The notes under the pieces: model-generated
Seen by the model: the letters and a program-made list of their open reading frames with translations, nothing else
Told to the model about the DNA's origin: nothing
Database searches by the model: none
Part shown: one piece after another, positions 7,709 to 14,067 of the stretch
How the letters are laid out: each line of letters opens with the position of its first letter
Numbering within the stretch: the stretch's first letter is position 1
Program-made: the position numbers and the translations under genes
Source of the DNA: an uncultured Steroidobacter sp.
GTDB lineage: Bacteria; Pseudomonadota; Gammaproteobacteria; Steroidobacterales; Steroidobacteraceae
Assembly (NCBI GenBank): GCA_946478975.1
Contig: CAMLEO010000192.1
Location: 1 to 14,067 of the forward strand
Direction: 5' to 3'
DNA length: 14,067 nucleotides

Positions 7709-7854
7709 GGTCTTGCTTGTTGGATTCCCGTCGCTGGCAAAGCGCGCAGCCTAGCAAACGCCGCGTTCATTCGACAGCATGACCTCCATCGTCGGAACCC
7801 ATTGCTCGCTCCAATGATTGCACTCGTCGCCGGGTTCCTCCGTACGAGGCCTTC

Positions 7855-8094
7855 ATGGACTTCCTCTCGCTGCTGCAGTGGCCCGCCATGGTCGTCACCC
7901 TGATCGCCGCCTGGCTGGTCGCCTCGCAATCCAAAGCCCGCCGCAACTGGGGCTTCTGGACCTTCATCCTGAGCAACGCGCTCTGGATCGTCTGGGGCTG
8001 GCACACCCAGGCCATCGCCCTGATCGTGCTGCAGGTGGGACTGTTCGTTTTGAATCTGCGCGGGGCGAGGAAGAATGAGCCGGAGCGCGGGTGA
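7855..8094 (+). CDS. Small three-helix membrane protein, function unknown
   Basis: 79 residues, ATG preceded by GAGG at 6 bases. There are three hydrophobic segments (about 5-24, 33-48, 51-67) and a positively charged, polar C-terminal tail (RGARKNEPERG). The middle segment carries the aromatic pattern NWGFWTFILSNALWIVWGW. Size, three helices and the N/W-rich motif recall the three-helix repeat unit of SemiSWEET or PnuC-like transporters, but no PQ motif is seen, so this is only a structural hint. It is divergent from the hybrid kinase with a 146-bp gap, so shared regulation is possible. No confident function. Confidence 0.75.
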   Translation: MDFLSLLQWPAMVVTLIAAWLVASQSKARRNWGFWTFILSNALWIVWGWHTQAIALIVLQVGLFVLNLRGARKNEPERG

Positions 8095-8107
8095 GGCGGG
8101 AATGTTT

Positions 8108-8127
8108 GCGCGCGTGGGTGCGCGCGC
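8108..8127 (+). terminator. GC-only hairpin after the small membrane protein gene
   Basis: A perfect 7-bp stem (GCGCGCG/CGCGCGC) with a 6-base loop begins 14 bases after the stop codon. No T-run follows, so termination would be inefficient or factor-dependent. Confidence 0.35.
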
Positions 8128-8174
8128 TTCCTACCGCGGTAGTCGCGCGGAGCGTCACTGGCAATTCGAAGAAA

Positions 8175-8201
8175 TTGACACCTGATGTTTGCGGGTATGG
8201 G
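8175..8201 (+). promoter_or_regulatory. Possible promoter upstream of the ORF6N gene
   Basis: A perfect -35-like TTGACA (8175-8180) is followed after 15 bp by TATGGG, a poor -10. The spacing is short and the -10 weak, but this is the best sigma-70-like match in the 182-bp leader before the ORF6N start at 8277. Confidence 0.25.
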
Positions 8202-8276
8202 CCACACTGGCGGCGGTCTATGACATGGACAGCTGAGGCGACTGGATTGAGGCCGCTCGCAAAATCGGGAGTAGAG

Positions 8277-8810
8277 ATGACAGATGACACTGCACTCGTG
8301 CCCATTGAGCAGATCAGTTCGTCCATCCTCCTCGTGCGAGGTCATCGCGTGATCCTCGACCGGGACCTGGCCGCGATTTACGGCGTAAAGACCGGCCGGC
8401 TCAACCAGGCTGTCAAGCGCAACGCGGATCGATTTCCGGGGGATTTCATGTTCCAGCTCACTAGGGAGGAGGCCGAGTCTTTAAGATCACAAATTGTGAT
8501 CTTAAAGAGTGGCCGAGGCGGCCACGTGAAATTCCTACCGCACGCCTTCACCGAACATGGCGCCATTCAGGCCGCCAACGTTCTGAACTCACCTCGCGCG
8601 GTAAAGATGGGTATCCATGTCGTGCGGGCGTTCGTGCAACTGCGCGACCTGCTGACATCCAATAGAGAGCTCGCGCAGAAATTTGCCGAGCTGGAACGTA
8701 AGCTTGCCACTCACGATCAGGCAATCACGGGAATACTCAAAGCCATCCACGAGCTCATGAACCCGCCGGCCCCGCAGCGCCGTGGCATCGGCTTTACGGC
8801 CGACTTCTAG
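8277..8810 (+). CDS. ORF6N-domain (KilA-N-related) protein
   Basis: 177 residues. The N-terminal ~110 residues match the ORF6N domain: VPIEQISSSILLVRGHRVILDRDLAAIYGV, TGRLNQAVKRNADRFPGDFMFQLT, then LPHAFTEHGAIQAANVLNSPRAV and a helix. Residues about 120-165 form a coiled coil (ELAQKFAELERKLATHDQAI), suggesting dimerisation. ORF6N proteins occur in phages, including antirepressors, and as orphan chromosomal genes, and are thought to bind DNA. The frame is open from 8091, but I chose the ATG at 8277 because GGGAG lies close upstream and the domain begins there. No phage genes flank it, so it is a stand-alone remnant or an independently spreading gene. The coding sequence contains a long palindrome (8478-8508). 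Confidence 0.9.
   Translation: MTDDTALVPIEQISSSILLVRGHRVILDRDLAAIYGVKTGRLNQAVKRNADRFPGDFMFQLTREEAESLRSQIVILKSGRGGHVKFLPHAFTEHGAIQAANVLNSPRAVKMGIHVVRAFVQLRDLLTSNRELAQKFAELERKLATHDQAITGILKAIHELMNPPAPQRRGIGFTADF
8478..8508. repeat. 31-bp palindrome inside the ORF6N coding sequence
   Basis: Two perfect 15-bp arms (TCTTTAAGATCACAA and its reverse complement) flank a single central base at 8493. The element has only 8 G/C in 31 bases within otherwise GC-rich DNA. It encodes residues around S-L-R-S-Q-I-V-I-L-K-S and forces codons unusual for a GC-rich genome (TTA twice, AGA, TCA). Confidence 0.97.
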
Positions 8811-8904
8811 CGGCGTAGGAAACGAGCTGGTGGCCTCGAAGGACGCTCACCGCATATGCCGAGCCAGATGCTCTGACCCGCTCGGGAAAGTGCTCGGGTG
8901 GGAT

Positions 8905-10539
8905 TCATGGTGACCGCAGAGATTCGGAGACGATCTGCTGAGCTTCGGCGACGAGCAGCTGCAGGTGCTGCGCATCGCGGTAGCTCTCCGCATAGATCTT
9001 GTAAAGATTCTCGGTACCCGACGGGCGTGCGGCGAACCAGCCCGTGTCGGTTACGACCTTGAGTCCCCCGATCGGCGCGTCGTTACCCGGCGCGCGCGTC
9101 AGCTTTGTGACAATCGGCTCACCTGCAAGAGTGGAGGCGCGAACCGCCTCAACCGTGAGCTTCGCAAGGCGCGCTTTCTGTTCTGGCGTCGCCGGCGCAT
9201 CGATACGCGTGTAATAGTAGGTGCCGAACTGTGCCGTGAGCTCGCGATAGTGATCGCCCGGATCCTTGGCCGTGCGCGCTGTAATTTCGGCTGCCAGCAG
9301 CGCGAGAATGAGTCCGTCCTTGTCGGTGGTCCACGTCGTTCCATCCAGCCGCAGGAAACTTGCGCCCGCGCTCTCTTCGCCGCCGAAGCAGACGGAGCCG
9401 TCGAGCAGGCCGGGTGCGAACCATTTAAATCCGACCGGCGACTCGAACAGGCGACGATCGAGTGACGCAACCACCCGATCGATCAGGCTGCTCGATACAA
9501 GCGTCTTTCCAACCGCTGCGCTCGCGTTCCAGCGCGGTCGATGCGTCAGCAAATAACGGATCGCCACGGCCAGGAAGTGATTGGGATTCAACAACCCAGC
9601 CGAAGGTGTAACGATGCCATGGCGGTCGGCATCGGTGTCGTTACCGAACGCGACATCGAAACGATCTTTCAATCCGAGCAGACTGGCCATCGCATACGGG
9701 CTCGAGCAGTCCATGCGGATCTTGCCGTCGTGATCTACGGTCATGAAAGAGAAGGTCGGGTCGACTCGCGGATTGACGACTTCGATGTCGAGTCCGTAGA
9801 CGCGATTGATCGGTTCCCAGTAATGCACAGCGGCGCCGCCGAGCGGATCGACCGCGAGCTTCAGTCGCGAGGCGCGGATCGCGTCCATGTCGATGACGTG
9901 CCGCAGGTCTTCCACATACGCAGCGGCGAAGTCCTGCTCGCGGAATTTCGAGCCAGCAGGTGTAATGCGCTTCACCGCGCGGTTATCTTCGCGCAGCAAT
10001 GTATTGGCGCGCGATTGAATCCAGCCGGTCACATCAGATTCGGCCGGCCCGCCATTCGGCGGGTTGTACTTGAAGCCACCATCCTCCGGCGGGTTATGCG
10101 ACGGCGTGATTACGATGCCGTCCGCAAGTCGCTCCGTGCGGCCGCGGTTGTGCACGAGAATCGCGCGAGATATGGCCGGTGTCGGAGTGAACCCATCCGC
10201 GCTTTGGATGATCGTTTCGACGTCGTTGGCGGCGAGCACTTCCAAGGCAGTGCGTTGCGCCGGGGCGGATGCGGCATGCGTATCCCGGCCCATGAAGAGC
10301 GGGCCGCTGATTTCCTGCGCACGTCGGTAGTCGCAGATCGCCTGGGTAATCGCCAGAATGTGTGCTTCGTTGAACGATCCGTTGAGCGGTGAGCCGCGAT
10401 GACCGCTGGTACCGAAGCTCACGAGCTGTGCCGGATCGGTAGGGTCGGGTGCGCGCCCGTAGTACTCGCGTTCCAATCGTGAGGGATCGATCAGCAGTTC
10501 CTTCGGAGCGGGCTTGCCAGCCAATGAAGAGAGACTCAT
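8905..10539 (-). CDS. pgm: Phosphoglucomutase (alpha-D-glucose phosphate-specific)
   Basis: 544 residues, matching E. coli Pgm (about 546). It interconverts glucose 1-phosphate and glucose 6-phosphate in the cytosol, linking glycolysis to UDP-glucose and polysaccharide synthesis. Seen are FGTSGHRG at 42-49, the phosphoserine loop TPSHNPP with Ser147, the Mg2+ loop [10 protein letters not shown] with Asp301/303/305, the sugar-binding GGEESAG at 386-392, and the phosphate-binding RPSGTEN near 510. All four domains are complete. The start at 10539 has GAGG 7 bases upstream. It is monocistronic by layout, convergent with the ORF6N gene, with a 426-bp upstream region shared divergently with the DUF2306-like gene. 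No catalytic residue is missing. Confidence 0.97.
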   Translation of the reverse strand: MSLSSLAGKPAPKELLIDPSRLEREYYGRAPDPTDPAQLVSFGTSGHRGSPLNGSFNEAHILAITQAICDYRRAQEISGPLFMGRDTHAASAPAQRTALEVLAANDVETIIQSADGFTPTPAISRAILVHNRGRTERLADGIVITPSHNPPEDGGFKYNPPNGGPAESDVTGWIQSRANTLLREDNRAVKRITPAGSKFREQDFAAAYVEDLRHVIDMDAIRASRLKLAVDPLGGAAVHYWEPINRVYGLDIEVVNPRVDPTFSFMTVDHDGKIRMDCSSPYAMASLLGLKDRFDVAFGNDTDADRHGIVTPSAGLLNPNHFLAVAIRYLLTHRPRWNASAAVGKTLVSSSLIDRVVASLDRRLFESPVGFKWFAPGLLDGSVCFGGEESAGASFLRLDGTTWTTDKDGLILALLAAEITARTAKDPGDHYRELTAQFGTYYYTRIDAPATPEQKARLAKLTVEAVRASTLAGEPIVTKLTRAPGNDAPIGGLKVVTDTGWFAARPSGTENLYKIYAESYRDAQHLQLLVAEAQQIVSESLRSP

Positions 10540-10965
10540 GAGATAACCTCGGTCAAGGCACGGGGCAGGGGCGCACGTTGCGCAGACGGTGGGCCGGTGA
10601 TGCGAGTCAGCGATTTAGAAACATTCGCTTTCGAGACCAGAGATCTGCTGGGGACAACCTATCATCGCATAACGCACACGTCGTCACTTGAGTGCGCCAT
10701 ACTCTACGTCGAAACGTTCCCCTCTGCTATTCGCAACAGAATGCGACAGCCGCTGTATTGATCCCCATGGATGTGCGCCGGCCTTCGGGCTGATCTGGAT
10801 GAGTGAACGCGGTAGAGGCATCGTGCTCGTCACGCGATTACATCACGATTCACTCGTCGGCCCCCCCAAGTACAATGCGCGAGCGCGAAGCCCCGAGCGA
10901 AGAAAGAGGGCGCACGATGCAACCCGCCGCCGAATTTCCGCGTCGAAGCGCCCGGAGGGCAAAGA
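10540..10965. other. Long divergent intergenic region (pgm / DUF2306-like gene)
   Basis: 426 bp between two divergent starts, presumably holding both promoters. A plus-strand reading frame at 10688-10969 has no recognisable domain, a basic low-complexity composition, and ends inside the next gene's start, so I do not call it. A run of seven C lies at 10861-10867. No convincing -10/-35 pair, repeat or hairpin stands out. Confidence 0.5.
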
Positions 10966-11576
10966 ATGAATGCAAGGATTCTCAGCTGGTGCCTCATGAC
11001 GCTACTGGCGGCAGGCGTCGCCTGCTATGCGGCCTGCGTGGCGCTCGTCCCCGCAGTTCGATCGCCGTTCGCGCTGTCGCGGCGCTCATGCATTTTGGCG
11101 GTGGTGCGATTGCGCTCGCTGTCGGCACGGTGCAATTCAGTGCACGACTTCGATCGCGGATGGCGTCCTTGCATCGCTGGCTGGGGCGAATTTACGTGGC
11201 ATCGATCATTGCGAGCGGCGCGTCGGGCTTCGTACTGGCGGTAAACTCGTCTAACGGTCAATTGGCCCGCGGTGGTTTTGCGCTGCTGGCGCTCGCTTGG
11301 CTTGCCACGACCCTGAATGGTTACAGGCTCGTCCGACAGCGGCAGGTCGCAGCTCATCGCGCATGGATGATCCGCAGCTACGCGCTGACATTGGCTGCCG
11401 TGACACTGCGGGGGTACCTGCCATTGGCGCAATTCATGGAATGGCCGATGTCATCGGCCTATCCCGCCATCGCGTGGCTATGTTGGGTTCCGAATCTCAT
11501 CGTCGCCGAGTTGCTGATTCGTGGAGGTTTCCGTCAAGCCCCCCACGCGAGGCCGTCTGGCGCAGCATCGCTTTAA
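10966..11576 (+). pseudogene. DUF2306-like integral membrane protein, apparently frameshifted
   Basis: The ATG at 10966 has a strong GGAGG 7 bases upstream and starts a proper membrane helix (ILSWCLMTLLAAGVACYAAC), but this frame stops at 11244 after turning into unlikely sequence. From about 11080 the neighbouring frame carries the recognisable body of a DUF2306-type four-helix protein to 11576: MHFGGGAIALAVGTVQFSAR, LHRWLGRIYV, AHRAWMIRSYALTLAAVTLR, IAWLCWVPNLIVAE. The two pieces join only through a frame change between about 11041 and 11088. That would be a small deletion, a sequencing error, or less likely programmed frameshifting. In the body frame, ATG starts at 10917 or 11088 are possible, but they would give a hydrophilic leader or no first helix. 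Family function is unknown. Confidence 0.6.
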
Positions 11577-11644
11577 GGTACGGGACACGGAAATTACGTC
11601 ACTGGGGTGGTGCTCATTACAGGCGCATCTGCGCAGAGAACCAT

Positions 11645-11671
11645 AAGCGAGCGCCACAGGCTGGCCCGCTT
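11645..11671. terminator. Possible bidirectional terminator between the DUF2306-like gene and aqpZ
   Basis: Outer stem AAGCG/CGCTT, a 3x1 internal loop, inner stem GCCA/TGGC and a 5-base loop, in the 125-bp gap between convergent genes. Short T/A runs flank it on both strands. It is modest in strength. Confidence 0.3.
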
Positions 11672-11701
11672 TGCGAAAGTTGCAAGTGTTCAGCTAGCGC
11701 G

Positions 11702-12418
11702 TCACCTTCCGGTGATCGGAGGTTGCTCGCTGTCGCGCTCGAGCACGGATCGATAAACGACGCCTGCAAGCGCAGCTCCGATCAATGGAGCGAGCCAGAA
11801 CAGCCAAAGCTGTTCAATTGCCCAGCCACCGACGAACAGGGCAGGCCCGGTGCTGCGCGCAGGATTCACCGAGGTATTGGTTACCGGAATGCTGATCAAG
11901 TGAATCAGTGTGAGCGCAAGACCGATAGAGATGCCTGCGAATCCTACCGGCGCACGCCTGTGAGTGGCGCCAAGAATGACGACCAGAAACATGAAAGTCA
12001 TGACCACTTCGCTGACCAGCGCAGCGGTGAGCGAGTATCCACCGGGTGAGTGCTCGGCATATCCATTAGATGCGAACCCGCCCGCCAGAGTGAAATCGGA
12101 TTTTCCGCTCGCAATGAGGTACAGCACTGCTGCGCCCACGACGCCGCCGGCGACCTGGACCAGAACATATGGCAGCAGCTGCGAGGCTGGAAAGCGGCCT
12201 CCTGCCCACAAGCCCACTGAAACAGCCGGATTGAAATGGCCGCCGGAGATCGGCCCCAATGCGTAAGCGCCGGTGACGACGGTGAGACCGAACGCCAACG
12301 AGACGCCGAGCAGGCCAATGCCGACTTCGGGAAACGCAGCCGCCAGCACCGCACTTCCACATCCTCCGAGAACCAGCCAGAAGGTTCCAATGAATTCGGC
12401 GGTGAGTTTCGCGAACAT
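11702..12418 (-). CDS. aqpZ: Aquaporin Z
   Basis: 238 residues with six membrane helices and two half-helix NPA boxes: GGHFNPAVS at 59-67 and [12 protein letters not shown] at 182-193. The aromatic/Arg selectivity filter expected for a water-specific channel is complete (Phe43, His173, Thr182, Arg188), matching E. coli AqpZ positions and arguing against a glycerol facilitator. The frame is open to 12487, but the ATG at 12418 has AAGGGG 7 bases upstream and gives the family N terminus [16 protein letters not shown]. It acts as an inner-membrane tetramer for rapid water flux. It is apparently monocistronic, and the upstream 600 bp carry no clear gene. Confidence 0.96.
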   Translation of the reverse strand: MFAKLTAEFIGTFWLVLGGCGSAVLAAAFPEVGIGLLGVSLAFGLTVVTGAYALGPISGGHFNPAVSVGLWAGGRFPASQLLPYVLVQVAGGVVGAAVLYLIASGKSDFTLAGGFASNGYAEHSPGGYSLTAALVSEVVMTFMFLVVILGATHRRAPVGFAGISIGLALTLIHLISIPVTNTSVNPARSTGPALFVGGWAIEQLWLFWLAPLIGAALAGVVYRSVLERDSEQPPITGR

Positions 12419-13013
12419 GAGGACCCCTTGGGATTGTTTTGGGCCGCGAACGCCGGTGATTGTGAGCGCTTTACGTCGAGCAAGCAAACATGGCGCTGGT
12501 TCGACGGGCCAGGGATCTGAGGACTACAGCAGGGCAGCGGTCGTCGCGCTGGAACGCGCCGCCGAGCCCGGTCGTCATGACCGGCGCTTTTGAATCAATT
12601 CAGCCCCGCCATACATATTAGAGATCTGCATGAAAGGCTCATATCGCTGATCGCTGCCTTCATTGCTGTCACGACATCAGGGCGTCTGCCGTTTCTGCGT
12701 CAAGAGCCGAATCGATCACAAAAGCGGCTGTTGATCCTTTGTTCGACACGATCTCAGCGCTGGACACTGGCGGTGTCGCCTGGTCGCGGCAGGAAATGCT
12801 CAGCAAGAGCGAGTCATGGCGAATCGTCCAGCGCGCTGTCACAGAATGCTCACCCTGACGTGCGAGCAGGTATGTCGTTCCGCTGCTCGACACGGAACGC
12901 GACAGTTCGCAGCAGGGCGCGACGGCATGCGACATCACGAAAGTAGTGGTGCGAGCGTGCCGAATTGGAACGGAGGGACTCGAACTTTCTCCTGGAAGGA
13001 AATCCGAGCTTCC
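12419..13013. other. About 600 bp without a convincing gene
   Basis: Between the aqpZ start and the end of the AhpD-like gene (both minus strand). It includes the aqpZ 5' region, a terminator-like hairpin (12565-12591) and a tRNA-3'-end-like fragment (about 12965-12993). One minus-strand frame at 12669-12938 (89 residues, alternating hydrophobic pattern such as ARWTIRHDSLLLSISC) could be a small hypothetical protein, but it has no recognisable domain and begins at a GTG without a clear RBS. I give it about 0.2 as a gene. Plus-strand frames here are Arg/Ser-rich and look like non-coding shadow. Confidence 0.5.
12565..12591 (+). terminator. Rho-independent terminator-like hairpin upstream of aqpZ
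   Basis: AGC-CCGGTC pairs with GACCGG-(bulged C)-GCT around a 5-base loop (GTCAT), giving a 9-bp stem directly followed by TTTT on the plus strand. The orientation would end a plus-strand transcript, yet no plus-strand gene precedes it. Confidence 0.4.
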
Positions 13014-13406
13014 CTAAGGCGGCAGAAGCGCATCGAGCGCGACATACCCTGCCGGCATCGCCGTCAGTCCGGGCGAACCCCCCGCAACCAGTCCCAGACG
13101 CATCGCCTCGATAACTTCGCTTCGCCCGGCCTTTGCCCGCACGGCCATGGTGATGTGATGAGCCAGGCAGGGCTCGCACCGGATGGCAACCGAGACGGTG
13201 ACGCCGGACAATTCCTTGTATTTGGCGGGAATCGCACCGGTCCCCCAGGCGAGCTTATACTGGCTCGAATACGTCGCCATGAACGCGGCGTCGTTGGAGG
13301 TTACAGGATCCTTGCTCGAATCTTCTGCCGTCGCCAGCTGCGCAAGCCCTGATAGAGAGATTACGGCAAGCAGCAGCGCGCTGCGAACCCCTGAGTTCCT
13401 GGACAT
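13014..13406 (-). CDS. Exported AhpD-like / carboxymuconolactone decarboxylase-family protein
   Basis: 130 residues. Residues 1-27 look like a Sec signal peptide: basic MSRNSGVR, hydrophobic core ALLLAVISLSGLA, cleavage after ATA before EDSS. The mature part is a single small helical domain with the redox motif CEPCLAHH (Cys77, Cys80, His83, His84), followed by a helix pattern typical of AhpD/CMD proteins (AGRSEVIEAMRLGLVAGG). The CxxC-HH arrangement indicates peroxidase or thiol-redox capacity rather than classic decarboxylation. The frame is open to 13442, but the ATG at 13406 has AGGGA 7 bases upstream and starts the signal peptide. Periplasmic location is unusual for this mostly cytosolic family. 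It is divergent from an AraC-family regulator 92 bp away, its likely controller. Substrate unknown. Confidence 0.85.
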   Translation of the reverse strand: MSRNSGVRSALLLAVISLSGLAQLATAEDSSKDPVTSNDAAFMATYSSQYKLAWGTGAIPAKYKELSGVTVSVAIRCEPCLAHHITMAVRAKAGRSEVIEAMRLGLVAGGSPGLTAMPAGYVALDALLPP

Positions 13407-13461
13407 AGAATTTCCCTGTGTGATGAGCCAGGGCCATTCCATCAGCGCGTCACGCCCGAAA

Positions 13462-13477
13462 CTTTCGAAATCTTTCG
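13462..13477. promoter_or_regulatory. CTTTCG direct repeats in the divergent AraC/AhpD-like promoter region
   Basis: Two CTTTCG hexamers start at 13462 and 13472, one helical turn (10 bp) apart, about 22 bp before the AraC-type start and about 55 bp from the AhpD-like start. Short direct repeats in a divergent region are the usual form of AraC-family operators. Evidence is positional only. Confidence 0.35.
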
Positions 13478-13498
13478 CGAATGGGCTAGAGTCATTGG

Positions 13499-14067
13499 AT
13501 GTCGCAACAAGTGATCCGTGTACTCGCCCGTACGCCGCTCTTTTGTGTCAGTGATGCGCAGTGCACCTCGTATCGGCATCCGTGGGGCGCGACGGAAGAT
13601 TCGTCCGCCACGCAACTCGTTCTTGTCCGCCGCGGTGTCTTTGCGTTGCAGTTTGGCCGACGCAGTTTTTTCGCTGATGCGAATCACGCCGTGCTCTTCA
13701 ATCGCGGCGATGACTATCGCATCAGTCATCCAACGTCTTTGGGAGATGAATGCACCATCCTCGTGCCTTCCGCTGGGCTCATGGAAGAGGCTCTGCCAGG
13801 CGATGGTCGCTGTGTGTTCGCGGCGAGCCCGGCTTTGCGTTTGCATGCCCAACTGTACGGTGCCATCGCAGGTCCAAAGACATCATCTTTGGAGCTCGAA
13901 GAGCGCGCGTTAGCGTTGATGCAATGTGTTTTGAATCTGCGGTCGGGTCTCGCGCCGATGAAGGCGCGAAGCTCGCGCGCGCGCGATCGACGCAGCCGTT
14001 GGGTTCGCAATGTACGCGAGGTGCTGGCCGCAGACCCAGGCGCCAATTGGTCGCTTCAGGACGTTGC
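13499..14067 (+). CDS. AraC-family transcriptional regulator, N-terminal part (3' end outside window)
   Basis: The ATG at 13499 opens a frame that stays open to the window end (189 residues). The N-terminal part is a cupin-like effector domain (CTSYRHPWGATEDSSATQLV, VRRGVFALQFGRRSFFADANHAVLFNRGDDYRISHP), with the phrase DDYRISHP...GDECTILVPS typical of AraC-type sensors. From about 167 the sequence WVRNVREVLAADPGANWSLQDV matches the start of the AraC helix-turn-helix domain, whose remainder lies beyond the edge. No strong RBS is visible before the start. Other frames in this stretch are shadows. It is divergent from the exported AhpD-like gene and probably regulates it. Effector unknown. Confidence 0.85.
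   Translation, partial: MSQQVIRVLARTPLFCVSDAQCTSYRHPWGATEDSSATQLVLVRRGVFALQFGRRSFFADANHAVLFNRGDDYRISHPTSLGDECTILVPSAGLMEEALPGDGRCVFAASPALRLHAQLYGAIAGPKTSSLELEERALALMQCVLNLRSGLAPMKARSSRARDRRSRWVRNVREVLAADPGANWSLQDV

Noticed and set aside
6692..7903. 403-residue plus-strand frame over the hybrid kinase
   Set aside because: No recognisable fold, and it runs into the real small membrane protein gene in another frame.
8484..8502. CRP/FNR-type binding site within the ORF6N palindrome
   Set aside because: The half-sites are inverted (TCACA then TGTGA with a 3-base gap) rather than TGTGA-N6-TCACA.
8821..8899. Hairpin or repeat (GCTCGGG twice, ACCCG/CGGGT) between the ORF6N gene and pgm
   Set aside because: The stem is 5 bp with a 14-base loop and no T-tract; too weak to call a terminator.
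9541..10392. 283-residue plus-strand frame over pgm
   Set aside because: Antisense shadow; Pgm motifs are complete on the minus strand.
12961..13040. Complete tRNA gene on the minus strand
   Set aside because: Only the T-loop-like part matches; the T-stem has mismatches and no acceptor, D or anticodon arms can be formed.
13442..13852. 136-residue minus-strand frame over the AraC regulator start
   Set aside because: It conflicts with the well-supported AraC-type protein on the plus strand and has no domain of its own.

Overview
The window is GC-rich, gene-dense chromosomal DNA with short intergenic gaps and strong purine-rich ribosome binding sites. The gene set points to an aerobic member of the Pseudomonadota: KynR-type Lrp regulator, kynureninase, aquaporin Z, E. 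coli-like Pgm and YghZ-type aldo-keto reductase. A gammaproteobacterium of the Steroidobacter/Xanthomonadales sort is a guess from gene style only. No rRNA, tRNA, CRISPR array, transposase or integrase is visible. The only gene with a phage or mobile flavour is an orphan ORF6N-domain gene.

Layout. (1) 1-281: 3' end of a CorA/ZntB-type metal transporter. (2) 352-1080: Lys/Ala-rich histone H1-like protein with four 39-bp tandem repeats. (3) 1166-4978: aromatic amino acid (kynurenine) locus. On the minus strand kynU is followed after 16 bp by a 2-aminobenzoate-CoA ligase. Divergently, on the plus strand, lie a KynR-like Lrp/AsnC regulator and a stand-alone Lrp-type effector (RAM) domain protein. 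(4) 5031-6050: YghZ/Gpr-type aldo-keto reductase, whose stop codon overlaps that of (5) 6047-7708 (minus), a hybrid histidine kinase with a DUF4118-like membrane sensor. (6) 7855-8094: small three-helix membrane protein. (7) 8277-8810: ORF6N-domain protein with a 31-bp near-perfect palindrome inside its coding sequence. (8) 8905-10539 (minus): phosphoglucomutase. (9) 10966-11576: DUF2306-like membrane protein that appears frameshifted near its N terminus. (10) 11702-12418 (minus): aquaporin Z. (11) 12419-13013: about 600 bp without a convincing gene. (12) 13014-13406 (minus): exported AhpD/carboxymuconolactone decarboxylase-like protein. (13) 13499-14067: divergent AraC-family regulator running off the window end.

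How the genes fit together. The clearest functional unit is kynU plus the CoA ligase. Kynurenine would be cleaved to alanine and anthranilate, and anthranilate activated to 2-aminobenzoyl-CoA. That compound feeds either the aerobic CoA-dependent degradation route or an alkylquinolone-type biosynthesis. Control is probably by the divergent KynR, with the small RAM protein as a possible modulator. The AhpD-like/AraC pair at the right end looks like a second small regulator-target unit. The rest are housekeeping or orphan genes.
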